Source of the DNA: a virus
IMG/VR virus record: IMGVR_UViG_3300035698_019776
Span: 1-47,822 of that record
Length of the DNA stretch: 47,822 bases
Reading direction: 5' to 3' (one strand)
Shown piece after piece: positions 1-8,237 of this stretch (its first letter is position 1; each line of letters starts with the position of its first letter). A model generated the notes under the pieces. It ran no database searches and was not told where the DNA came from. It saw only the letters and a program-made list of their open reading frames with translations. Made by a program: the position numbers and the translations under genes.

Positions 1-410
1 TCATCGCACATGATGGAGTCGTGAATTCTTTCTATTTTGTATGCAGTCTTATAATCTTTATTTGCAGCAGCTACAGCTGCCATCATTTCAAGTTCTGCAA
101 GAAGCATCTCTTTTGCTTGCTCCTGCTCAGCCTTCTCTTCTTCTTCGGAAAGAACATAAGAGTCATCTTCTTCGGAATCTAGCTCTTCTTCGTCTTCGGC
201 CAAATTCTTTGCGGTATCTACAAGTTTAGTCATATTTGCATTAGCGTCCGCAGTGTCTTTGCTGACCTGCTGAACCTTTTGAGAAATCTGCCCAGCCTGT
301 TGAGCTTTTTTTGCCAACTGAATGGCGGTATATTCCATTTTTTTATGGAATTCATCGAGAGTAGATATCTGGGCCGCATCCCACTTTTCTTTATCAAATT
401 GTTTTTTCAT
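1..410 (-). CDS. Partial CDS, acidic coiled-coil-like protein of unknown function
   Basis: An open frame starts at ATG 410 and runs off the left edge, giving 136 codons with no stop. A strong Shine-Dalgarno (AAGGGG) lies six bases upstream of the ATG, which decides the start. The protein begins MKKQFDKEKWDAAQ, is rich in Q, K and A in its first half (heptad-like, probably helical), and has a run of D/E residues near residues 85-105. It follows a head-surface-type protein with only 24 bases between them, so it is probably cotranscribed with late virion genes. No family was recognised. It could be a scaffold-like or capsid-assembly protein, but that is a guess from position and composition only. 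Confidence 0.8.
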   Translation of the reverse strand, partial: MKKQFDKEKWDAAQISTLDEFHKKMEYTAIQLAKKAQQAGQISQKVQQVSKDTADANANMTKLVDTAKNLAEDEEELDSEEDDSYVLSEEEEKAEQEQAKEMLLAELEMMAAVAAANKDYKTAYKIERIHDSIMCD

Positions 411-434
411 AGAAACCCCTTTAAGTAAAAATTA

Positions 435-1127
435 TTATAGCCACATAAATTCTAGCGTTGAGCTAACCGAAGAAGGAGGGCCGGTAACAATGGCTACTCC
501 AGGGTGATTTGCCGTTGGCTGCCTGGATGTCAGCTTTCCATCAAGCCCTACATATAGCGTTATATTAAGGGCATATTGCTGTCTGGTATCAAACTGATCA
601 GTTGCGTAAAATCCACGATCATAGTGAATTGTTACCCTTCCGCTTCCGACGGTAGAGTCGTCACCCGGCATGTTTGGAACTCTATAGGTATAGTTTGACA
701 CTATTTTGAATCCATTTAGCTCGCCAGTATCTCCAACACTATGATTGAGCGGCGTACCAGCAGGAACTATAACTGCACCATTTTTATCATTTAAAATTAC
801 ATCGATTGTAGACGTAAAGCTTTCTTGAAAAATACTCGGATTATCCAGAAAGCCAAACTCATCATGGGAATTCACAATTCTACCATTTGTATCAATTTCC
901 GAATCAATAACTCTAATTTCGACTACTTCATCAATTTGAGCTCTAGAAAATGCGTTAGTTCTCACATCATCTATAATTCCTAGCGGAGCTGTTCCGTCAC
1001 TAATTCCGCAAGTTATATCATTGCCCATCAGTTTGAGCTGAGCGATCATCCCAGGCTCAAATTCGGCGGTAGGGTCTATCGGCCAGCTAGCTGGCAGAGA
1101 AGTACCTGCGTGGACTATTCTTAGCAT
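435..1127 (-). CDS. Putative head/virion structural protein
   Basis: 230 residues, starting MLRIVHAGTSLP at an ATG with GGAG seven bases upstream. The protein is beta-rich, with no signal peptide or membrane segment. The segments around residues 45-65 (CGISDGTAPLGIIDD) and the C-terminus (GPPSSVSSTLEFMWL) resemble, from memory, proteins found next to capsid genes in large myophages; this recollection was not checked. It is the first gene after an intrinsic terminator, which marks the start of a separate late unit running leftward towards genes outside the window, possibly including the major capsid protein. The structural role is inferred from context and composition. Confidence 0.7.
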   Translation of the reverse strand: MLRIVHAGTSLPASWPIDPTAEFEPGMIAQLKLMGNDITCGISDGTAPLGIIDDVRTNAFSRAQIDEVVEIRVIDSEIDTNGRIVNSHDEFGFLDNPSIFQESFTSTIDVILNDKNGAVIVPAGTPLNHSVGDTGELNGFKIVSNYTYRVPNMPGDDSTVGSGRVTIHYDRGFYATDQFDTRQQYALNITLYVGLDGKLTSRQPTANHPGVAIVTGPPSSVSSTLEFMWL

Positions 1128-1164
1128 ATAGTTTCTCCAACTAGTTCAAGACAACATTAATTAT

Positions 1165-1202
1165 TAATAAAAAGGGGCAGCAATTTATTTATGCTACCCC
1201 TT
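1165..1202 (-). terminator. Intrinsic terminator after the 1234-1842 gene
   Basis: On the minus strand an arm AAGGGGTAGC (1202-1193) pairs with GCTGCCCCTT (1181-1172), with one G-U pair and an 11-base AU-rich loop, followed directly by a T-rich run (TTTTTATTAATAA). This is a canonical Rho-independent terminator oriented to stop leftward transcription. It separates the protease/scaffold-like operon from the next head gene. Confidence 0.88.
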
Positions 1203-1233
1203 GTATTACTCAATATTCAAATTAAATATATAT

Positions 1234-1842
1234 TTATTTTGATTTTCCAGTAATCTTATTAACAGTAACCATTATTACGTCTCCGGTAATAACATCCCCC
1301 TTTAGGTATGACGCTTTAGCCATCTTCTTGAGACCATTAACTGCCGTAAGTTTTGTGGAAGCTTCTTTTAAAGCCCTATCCCTAATTTTAATTGCGGAAG
1401 CCTCGATTAAGTCTGCAGCCATTAGCTTATCAGACCTCTTCATTTCTCTCGCAATTTTTCCAAGCCTTCCCAATATAAATTGAGCATTGGAATCAATTAG
1501 GTAGGAAATATCTTCAGCATCCGATTCTTTATAGCTATCGGATGTACATCCATCTTCTGCGCTATGCTCCACCAAGCCGCATTTTGCACAAGACTCCAGA
1601 ACTTCTTTTTCAGAGTCTTCTGCATATGAAGATACTTGCTTAATTCGGCTAGTCAGCTCCTCATCATGAGCATCGACTTTTTCTGAGGAATCGACCAGAA
1701 AATCTTCAGCTTTGTACTCAGCTTTCTTAACGGAGGCTTTGGCTACTTTTTTTGAAGATTGGGCCTTCGATACTTCCATTTTTTTAATGGCATTCTGATA
1801 ATTTCTTGCTAGCTCTTCTGCTGCGTATTTATTGCCAAACAT
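1234..1842 (-). CDS. Hypothetical protein, lysine/alanine-rich, in the head operon
   Basis: 202 residues, start ATG at 1842 just three bases after the stop of the 1148-residue gene, so the two are translationally linked. The first half is highly charged (K/A/S-rich, then D/E-rich) and probably helical or disordered. A CAKCG motif at about residue 85 followed by a nearby cysteine (GCTSD) might bind metal. The last 30 residues (KGDVITGDVIMVTVNKITGKSK) look like a small beta structure. It is the last gene before an intrinsic terminator. A role in head assembly is inferred from position; no family was recognised. Confidence 0.75.
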   Translation of the reverse strand: MFGNKYAAEELARNYQNAIKKMEVSKAQSSKKVAKASVKKAEYKAEDFLVDSSEKVDAHDEELTSRIKQVSSYAEDSEKEVLESCAKCGLVEHSAEDGCTSDSYKESDAEDISYLIDSNAQFILGRLGKIAREMKRSDKLMAADLIEASAIKIRDRALKEASTKLTAVNGLKKMAKASYLKGDVITGDVIMVTVNKITGKSK

Positions 1843-1845
1843 TGG

Positions 1846-4800
1846 TTAGTCCCACAGCTTTGACAGCTTTTCGGAGGAAAGTCCGGAAGCTCTCTTATTG
1901 AGTGTAGAGTCTTCGTCCTCAGTGGTGTGGCCGATGTTGTACTCTCCAAGATCGGAAGCAACCTTAATATTGGTAATATTGGTTGTGTTCGCTACAGCCT
2001 TTTTGAATGCCTCAAAGGCCTTATCATCGAACTCTAGAATCTCGTCGACCTTGGCGTTTAAAGCTGGACGAGTTGTTCCGATCATTCCCTTCTTAGCCAT
2101 TTCCATAGCGACATCATATGCTCTGCGGACCTTAATCTTGTAAGCCTCAGCGCTCTCTTCGGCCTTCTTATCTAGGAACTTTCTATTTAGCTTAGCCTGA
2201 ACGGTGCTTGCATTAGACTTACCGTGCATTTCGTCCTCATGCTCATCGACTTCCTTTTCGGCAACTTCCTCTGCGACTTCCTTAACGTCATCGGCAAGAT
2301 TACGCTTTGCTGCAGGTGGACCCTTTTCAGCAACCATTCTTGAAGGAGTTCCGCTGTAGCTAGAGTGCTGCTCTGCATCCTGATTACCTCTGGATGGAGA
2401 GGCCTTGTGATCGCCACCAGTTGGTGCGCGAGTAGCAACATCATGAGCAGTGTCGGTTGTAACTCCGGAAACTCTTGCGTTTTCCTTCATTCCAACGCCA
2501 TCATGAGCCTTATTCTCCATCTCATCTTGAGCCATGCCCATATCCTGAGCCTTCTTGACCATCGCTAGTCTTCTCCGCCTTCTTAGCTCAAGAGCTGACT
2601 TCTCTAAATCGCTAACGGAAGTATTTCTGCTAACATCAGGTGCGGTCCCGCCTGATGCCTGCTTTCTGATTGCCTTAGAATTAACATTACTTGCTCTAAC
2701 TGCAGATGACTTCTTGACTAATGAATCAGAAACAGTTGCTGCGATTCTAACAAGAGTGCTTGACTGTCCAGATATTGTATCTGAATCCTTTAGCGCGGCG
2801 CGGGTAAGAGAAATCAGGTTTCTTCTTTGCGCAGTTGAAAGCTTTCTAAATCTCTCATAAGTTTCGGCAAGAAGTGCTAGCTCGTCTGCAGACTCTTTGG
2901 CATCAGCCAAAGCAACTTTTAGTTCGCCGCGAATTCTGCGTGATAGTGAAATTTTTTCATCTTCAGTTTTATCACCGGCTCCGCCAACATTGATATTTAC
3001 ATCAACATCCTCGCCACTGCCAAGCTCACCTAGTGCAGTTCTAATCTTCTCGATTGTGTCTTCCATTGCAATTAGCGAATTCTCAACGACAGTCTTCGGA
3101 CTCTCAGTGCCAGAATCATCTTCCATATCGCCCATGGTCTCATCGCCCATAAGCTCTTCGCCCATGCCCATCTCCAGCATTTCTGGCATTTCTGGCATCT
3201 CTGGCATCTCTGGTGCGGCAGGAATCTCCTGGGGTGCAGGAATCTCTGGGACTGCCTGAGCAACCTTAGTTAGATTTCTGGCGACATGGCTAAGGCCGTC
3301 ATTTCTAATTGCGGCAATAACAGACTTAGTGTAATCACGGCTGGTTAGAAAATCCCAGTTGTCTTCAAGCTTCTTGCCGAAGATGGTTCCAGCGGTTGTT
3401 GCGATAAGAACCTTATCACCGGCTAGAACTTCAAAAGCAGAAGCTGCCTTGTTAATTCTGCCATTAGAGTCTCTTTTGAGTCTAACTCTGGTTGATAGAG
3501 CTGGCCCATCGTACTTTGCGCGCTTCTGGTGTTGCTTAACAGCATCATCTCCGGGGAACATTCCCTTTTCTCCGCCCATGGTCTTAGTCTGGTGCATTTG
3601 CTTATCAGATTCCCAGTACTTGTGGTAATCCTCCGACTTAAATGTAGAAGGCTCAACGGACTCTCCGGAGCCGCCGAAGTGATAGGCGCGCTTTCTAGAA
3701 GCGAGGCTCTTATCCTCAGCGCGTAGAAGCTTCTCTTTTATTTCCTTATCGCCAGGAACCATTCCACTATCACCACCAAGATTTGTCGGGGTTGTCATGT
3801 GTCTGTCATCCTGCTCACGAATCTTCTTCTGTGCGGCCCCTTCATCCTTGTAAGTGCTTGGCTCAACATCGGGAGCAGAGCCACCCTGATGATATGCCAA
3901 ACTCCTGCGAAGTGCGGCTCTCTGTCTTAGTTTAGTCTCGTTCATAGTTTCCTCCATAATGGAACTCAATTTTATATTATCAATATCATTTGTTTTCGCA
4001 AATGCGTAACTTTCAGGACCGACGCCACCCGTATCAAAAGAATCAGGATTGGGCTCTGTGACGCCAGAGGTAAGGCTCGAAGAGCCTGTTCCGGTGAAAT
4101 CACTAACCCCATTATCATCTTTAGTAATTATAGTATCCGAACCAGTGGAGTTTTGTCCGCTAGTAAATGTTTCTACAAGCGATGCGTCATTATCGCTCAT
4201 ATCTGCTTCGTTTCCAAAAGACTTAATAAAGGCGTCTGGATTTTCAAAAAATTTCTTAAACGCAACAGGATTCTCAGACATAGTTTGCCCAGTAGCTGCA
4301 GCAAAGTCTGCCATAGCTTTCGCCACCTCAGATGCGTCAGCAGCCTCAGACTTTTTAAGTCCAGCCGACTTGGTAAAACCATTTGTCGACAGATACCCTC
4401 TAATTATCTTAGAACGTTGTTCCAAAGAGCAACCTTCTGGGCCACAAACTCTATTAAGAAGTAAGTCTAAATCATTAGCCATAGAGCCGTCTAGAGAGGT
4501 CTTAATAGAATTAATATCAAAACCATAAGATGCCAGCTCGTCTTCGTGCTTACTGATAGAAGCAAAACACCTTAGTAATATAGCTCCAGGCTCAGCAGGC
4601 TGGACAACAAGGCTATACTCAATTGGATTTAGGCCAACGTTTATTTCGCCCCAGGCTGCACGACTGGTTATATGTTCGCAATATTCTTTAGGTGAAGATG
4701 CCCTCTTACTGCATTCAGTGCAAATTGATGTGGCTACGGCAGTCCCCATGGATCCAAACCTAATAACTCCGGTTGCAACCTTTCTCGCTAGGTCCGGATA

Positions 4801-5292
4801 GTTTACCTTATCTAGTGCGCAAAGCCCAACAACCTGCTTAAGCTTCTCATCATAATGTGTGTCGAGAATTATTCCTCTAACGCCATCAACAGAGTCTGAC
4901 TTATGGTCAACGCAAAGCGGTCTCCCAATCCAGTTTCTAGAGGCCTTCTTTAATTCGGATTCAGGAAAGATATCAGAGTTTGAGTTTTTGTGGCAGTTGA
5001 CATTTCCATGCCACTTCCAGTTATCATCAAAGTAGCCCCAAGCATTTTCTTTACCGACTTTTAATAAGTTTCCTTCGGAATCAATTAGGCTTGATTCTGC
5101 GGCCTTCATAAATATAATACTAAAGTATAGAAAGTCGTCACTTCTCGGGGCAATAGCTCTAATGGTGCTGGCAAACTTATTAAGCCTATCCATCACAGAC
5201 TTGCTAGCTAATTTTGTTTCAAATTCGGAAGGCGCAATTTCGCGAACAACGCTTCCTGAATCAAATCCAACTTTTATAATTTGTTGTGACAT
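1846..5292 (-). CDS. Putative head maturation protease fused to a scaffold-like region
   Basis: 1148 residues. The N-terminal 240 residues resemble prohead-protease-like proteins of large phages: IGRPLCVDHKSD (residues 122-133, with H130), a VRGIILDTHYD strand, RKVATGVIRFGSMG (170-183, with S181), and a cysteine cluster (C191, C194, C205, H207). The remainder is low-complexity and charged: two imperfect copies of a roughly 60-residue repeat containing YHxGGS, VEPST and MxPGD motifs, then an M/E/P-rich tract of four PEM units, then helical K/E/A-rich sequence. Position downstream of the portal fits a protease-scaffold role, analogous to T4 gp21 and gp22 in one chain. Catalytic residues are only suggested. 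The start has an AAGGGAACCTT leader. Confidence 0.55.
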   Translation of the reverse strand: MSQQIIKVGFDSGSVVREIAPSEFETKLASKSVMDRLNKFASTIRAIAPRSDDFLYFSIIFMKAAESSLIDSEGNLLKVGKENAWGYFDDNWKWHGNVNCHKNSNSDIFPESELKKASRNWIGRPLCVDHKSDSVDGVRGIILDTHYDEKLKQVVGLCALDKVNYPDLARKVATGVIRFGSMGTAVATSICTECSKRASSPKEYCEHITSRAAWGEINVGLNPIEYSLVVQPAEPGAILLRCFASISKHEDELASYGFDINSIKTSLDGSMANDLDLLLNRVCGPEGCSLEQRSKIIRGYLSTNGFTKSAGLKKSEAADASEVAKAMADFAAATGQTMSENPVAFKKFFENPDAFIKSFGNEADMSDNDASLVETFTSGQNSTGSDTIITKDDNGVSDFTGTGSSSLTSGVTEPNPDSFDTGGVGPESYAFAKTNDIDNIKLSSIMEETMNETKLRQRAALRRSLAYHQGGSAPDVEPSTYKDEGAAQKKIREQDDRHMTTPTNLGGDSGMVPGDKEIKEKLLRAEDKSLASRKRAYHFGGSGESVEPSTFKSEDYHKYWESDKQMHQTKTMGGEKGMFPGDDAVKQHQKRAKYDGPALSTRVRLKRDSNGRINKAASAFEVLAGDKVLIATTAGTIFGKKLEDNWDFLTSRDYTKSVIAAIRNDGLSHVARNLTKVAQAVPEIPAPQEIPAAPEMPEMPEMPEMLEMGMGEELMGDETMGDMEDDSGTESPKTVVENSLIAMEDTIEKIRTALGELGSGEDVDVNINVGGAGDKTEDEKISLSRRIRGELKVALADAKESADELALLAETYERFRKLSTAQRRNLISLTRAALKDSDTISGQSSTLVRIAATVSDSLVKKSSAVRASNVNSKAIRKQASGGTAPDVSRNTSVSDLEKSALELRRRRRLAMVKKAQDMGMAQDEMENKAHDGVGMKENARVSGVTTDTAHDVATRAPTGGDHKASPSRGNQDAEQHSSYSGTPSRMVAEKGPPAAKRNLADDVKEVAEEVAEKEVDEHEDEMHGKSNASTVQAKLNRKFLDKKAEESAEAYKIKVRRAYDVAMEMAKKGMIGTTRPALNAKVDEILEFDDKAFEAFKKAVANTTNITNIKVASDLGEYNIGHTTEDEDSTLNKRASGLSSEKLSKLWD
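3172..3216 (-). repeat. 9-bp tandem repeat encoding PEM units
   Basis: Five consecutive 9-base units on the plus strand (ctccagcat, ttctggcat, ttctggcat, ctctggcat, ctctggtgc) encode repeated PEM tripeptides in the 1148-residue protein. Such short in-frame repeats change length readily by replication slippage, so copy number may vary between relatives. Confidence 0.8.
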
Positions 5293-5354
5293 AAGGTTCC
5301 CTTATTTTCAAGCTATGTGTATTTATTAGTTGTTTTAAATTTTTGTGTAAAAAA

Positions 5355-7178
5355 TTAATCAGAAAGTACTATCAGGCCTAATATATCAGAATTGATATAA
5401 GACATAGCTCTTTTTATTGTAGATTGAAGATCATTGATTATATTATCATACTCAAAAACCTTACTAGACAACATAGTGAAGAAATCAGGAGTTTCTATCT
5501 CGTTTATAAGATCAAATATTTCTTCGATAAAAGTGGAGGCATGCTTAGCAGATGTAGCTAATCCGTCTATCACCTCATAAGTGGTGGATATATCTTTGAC
5601 TTCATTAAATATTTTAATAGCATCTCTAATTTTAATCAGAAAACTCTTAACTACTCTTGTGTTACTTTTAACCGACTGGTTATACTGCCCCTTTGAATTT
5701 TTTATTGATTCGGTGTCTCCCTGAATCTTTGAGTATGCGGCTAAATTCTTATTCATATTTTCTAATGAAGTATCCGCATCATCAGACGCTGATTCAAGCA
5801 GCTTATAGGCCCTCTTTGCTTTGTCCTTAACATCGTTAGGAACGGGGCTTCCGGACCTCTTTATAATACTAGAGTCTGAGTATATTTTCGCAGAATTAAA
5901 CTTATAGATAGAATTAATTTTATCAGAAAGATCTTCATAATCATCATTTTTTGATAACCTTATTAGATCAACGTCGATTCTGACTCCTATCTTTTGGAAT
6001 ATTCTCTCAAGAACTAGACACTTTATAACTTCGGGGTTAGGCATTCTGGTTGCCATAATAATTTTATTTTTACGCCCTCTGGATATCTTTCTGATTTTTT
6101 CACACATCTTGGAAAAATCAAGGTCATCATCATTGATAAAACTATTCAAACTTCTTCCGCCGCTAATGACTATTGATTCTTCGTTATTAATTTTGATGCC
6201 CTTGGCTGAGTTTTCTACCCTGAAGGAATCAAGGTCTACGGAAACGTCAATTCCACCAATTTTTTGCAATACCCGGACAGTCTTTGAGGTGCCGGAAGAA
6301 TTTTTAAATATTTTTACTTCAGGGCTTCTTTCAATTAGCCCGTCAAAATCAAAGATATGAAGATCAACCATACAGGTATCGGCACTTATCTTCATTAACT
6401 CGGATATAAGATTTGACTTTGAAGCAGTTTTGCCAAAAGAGCTACCGATAGTATATACCGGAAATCCTTTCCAATTTTGAATGGAAGACTTACCTCTGTC
6501 AGAGTAGCTAACAACTATATTCTTTCTGATGCCCATATTTTTTGCAAATTTATTTAAATTTCTTATAGACTCAAGGTCAGAAGTTTTTCCGCCAGAAATT
6601 TTAATCTTATTACCAACCTTAATACCCAGCCTATCTGATAGACCTCCGCATATTTCCAGAACATTCTTGACACCAGAGCATCCGAAGGTGGCTAGCGTCC
6701 CTGGATTTATATTACTGTATATTCTTTTTATTGAATTATCGCCACCAACAAATAAAATGTCTATCGGAAACGAAACAGTCCCCATATGATAGATGACATC
6801 CTCATCTCTTCTATATGGGAAAAGTAATCCCGCAGTAGATTGTAATGCGGAGTAAGACTGAAGGCCGACCACTTTTTGGCTAGTATCTTTAGCTACGTCA
6901 CAAGAAAAGCTGGCAATTTCTCCTTCTTCATTAAGAATATCAACTGATACCTTATCGGAATCACCATCATCAGCCAGAGATACGCCCTCAACAGGGCTAA
7001 TTATACCGCCTTCATAGTGCATCGAGGGCTCTCTAGTTTCAACTAATGATTTCTCCGGAGATAGGCCGTCGGATGGAGCATGACTACCGGAGTCTACTTT
7101 TTTATATTCTTCGAGCTGGTTTCCGGAGCCCATTTCCATTTCGGTTGATCCAATCCAGGGCCAAGATTTTTTTTCCAT
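5355..7178 (-). CDS. DUF192-domain protein with a HAD-like motif, virion operon
   Basis: 607 residues. Residues about 102-196 match the DUF192 pattern (PF02643): a GLLFPYRRD segment, MGTVSFPIDILFVGGD (residues 132-147), then NVLEICGG (172-179) and LGIKVGNKIKI (184-194). Further on, LHIFDFDGLIERSP (273-286; D277, D279) looks like HAD-superfamily motif I and IIMATR (373-378) like motif II, although the usual T after DxDG is absent. The C-terminal 170 residues are helical and D/E/K/S-rich. It sits two genes after the portal and ends just before the protease/scaffold-like gene, so a virion or assembly role is likely. What a DUF192 domain does in a phage head operon is unknown. Confidence 0.7.
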   Translation of the reverse strand: MEKKSWPWIGSTEMEMGSGNQLEEYKKVDSGSHAPSDGLSPEKSLVETREPSMHYEGGIISPVEGVSLADDGDSDKVSVDILNEEGEIASFSCDVAKDTSQKVVGLQSYSALQSTAGLLFPYRRDEDVIYHMGTVSFPIDILFVGGDNSIKRIYSNINPGTLATFGCSGVKNVLEICGGLSDRLGIKVGNKIKISGGKTSDLESIRNLNKFAKNMGIRKNIVVSYSDRGKSSIQNWKGFPVYTIGSSFGKTASKSNLISELMKISADTCMVDLHIFDFDGLIERSPEVKIFKNSSGTSKTVRVLQKIGGIDVSVDLDSFRVENSAKGIKINNEESIVISGGRSLNSFINDDDLDFSKMCEKIRKISRGRKNKIIMATRMPNPEVIKCLVLERIFQKIGVRIDVDLIRLSKNDDYEDLSDKINSIYKFNSAKIYSDSSIIKRSGSPVPNDVKDKAKRAYKLLESASDDADTSLENMNKNLAAYSKIQGDTESIKNSKGQYNQSVKSNTRVVKSFLIKIRDAIKIFNEVKDISTTYEVIDGLATSAKHASTFIEEIFDLINEIETPDFFTMLSSKVFEYDNIINDLQSTIKRAMSYINSDILGLIVLSD

Positions 7179-8011
7179 TACAAGTTTCTCCCAAGATCTT
7201 CTATAACCATCTTAATAAAGTGCGGGTCCCTTCCATTTAAAATATTTTTGACTAAACTAATGCTACTTCCTATTGATGACCCGCCATAATGCTTCTTTTG
7301 TGACATTTCATGGGCATTAAAATTTGTAATCTTACCTCTAAGATTCGGATATGATTTTAGCCTAGATTCTGGAGACATTCTGCTTAGCATTATGTCTATG
7401 ATATTTTTAATCTGCTTCGACACAAACTTTGGGTCTTCTGGAAAGCCTATCGCCTCTTTTATAAACTCGACTTCCATCTGGCCCTCCGATAAATATTGCT
7501 CAGACCTGTGAAGTATCTTTTTATATGCAGATTCTTTAGATTTATCTAAATCTTGATTTTTTATATATTCAAGCACTATGGTCCTGCTATAAATTTTGGT
7601 AAGTTTTTTGATGATGTCATTTCTGTTAGATAAGTAATCAGCATTATTTATTTTCATTAATAACTGATTAAATAAGTCAGAGTGGCCTACGTCCTTGGCT
7701 TGGGCGAATTTAGTAATCAAGAAATCTGCAAAATTTGCCAAACTATTTTCCCCAGACTCAGCAAGCCCGTCGCCCAGCTCGACCAGAAGATTCATCACAT
7801 CTTGTCCAATTGGCCTTGAATCGATTCTCTCTTCCGACTCCAATTTGTATATATCTGGATCAGTTTCATCATAGAAATATGTCATCTCGGTGGTTCCGAA
7901 GCCGCGTCCACCAGTCTCAGTCGCTGTTTCTTTGCCAACTAAATCAGCAGAGGGGCCCTGAACCTCCCTGCTCGTATCTGGATTAGAAGATGTATAAGAT
8001 ACTTTATTCAA
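7178..8011 (-). CDS. Hypothetical protein of the portal-head operon
   Basis: 277 residues. Its stop shares one base with the start of the next gene (TAATG), which indicates translational coupling. The first 60 residues are polar and probably disordered; residues about 65-215 are helical (LANFADFLITKF, NIIDIMLSRM), and the C-terminus is basic and glycine/serine-containing. There is no signal peptide, membrane segment or recognisable motif. It sits between the portal gene and the DUF192-containing gene, so a connector or head-assembly role is possible by context only. Confidence 0.75.
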   Translation of the reverse strand: MNKVSYTSSNPDTSREVQGPSADLVGKETATETGGRGFGTTEMTYFYDETDPDIYKLESEERIDSRPIGQDVMNLLVELGDGLAESGENSLANFADFLITKFAQAKDVGHSDLFNQLLMKINNADYLSNRNDIIKKLTKIYSRTIVLEYIKNQDLDKSKESAYKKILHRSEQYLSEGQMEVEFIKEAIGFPEDPKFVSKQIKNIIDIMLSRMSPESRLKSYPNLRGKITNFNAHEMSQKKHYGGSSIGSSISLVKNILNGRDPHFIKMVIEDLGRNL

Positions 8012-8012
8012 A

Positions 8013-8198
8013 TTATTTTACCTTTCCGAAACTTTTGCTATTTACTCGCTCAGATAATGAATATAACTTATAAGGCTTCTTGGGCTTATATCCTGCTACA
8101 ATTTCTTGAGCCGAAAACTCTTTTCCGGATGAATCAATATATCTTGATTGAGTTCCGGAAGACTGCGCATACTTATTAAGCTCTTCCTTATCTTTCAT
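8013..8198 (-). CDS. Small hypothetical protein downstream of portal
   Basis: 61 residues starting MKDKEELNKYAQSSG at ATG 8198. A longer frame from GTG 8210 exists, but the sequence GGAGG used as the ribosome binding site lies between that GTG and the ATG (GGAGGCCTTTATG), so the ATG is preferred. The protein is polar and basic, includes YIDSSGKEF and YKPKKPYKLY segments, and has no recognisable domain. It sits between the portal gene and a 277-residue gene, one base upstream of the latter, and is clearly part of the operon. Confidence 0.72.
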   Translation of the reverse strand: MKDKEELNKYAQSSGTQSRYIDSSGKEFSAQEIVAGYKPKKPYKLYSLSERVNSKSFGKVK

Positions 8199-8237
8199 AA
8201 AGGCCTCCACTACTGATAATAAACTTAATTATTAGAA

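Noticed and set aside
2897-3259. Plus-strand 120-codon open frame
   Set aside because: It is the antisense shadow of low-complexity coding sequence in the 1148-residue gene; no ribosome site or protein-like composition.
4049-4528. Plus-strand 159-codon open frame
   Set aside because: Antisense to the protease/scaffold-like gene, which has clear motifs and a good start; no sign of independent coding.
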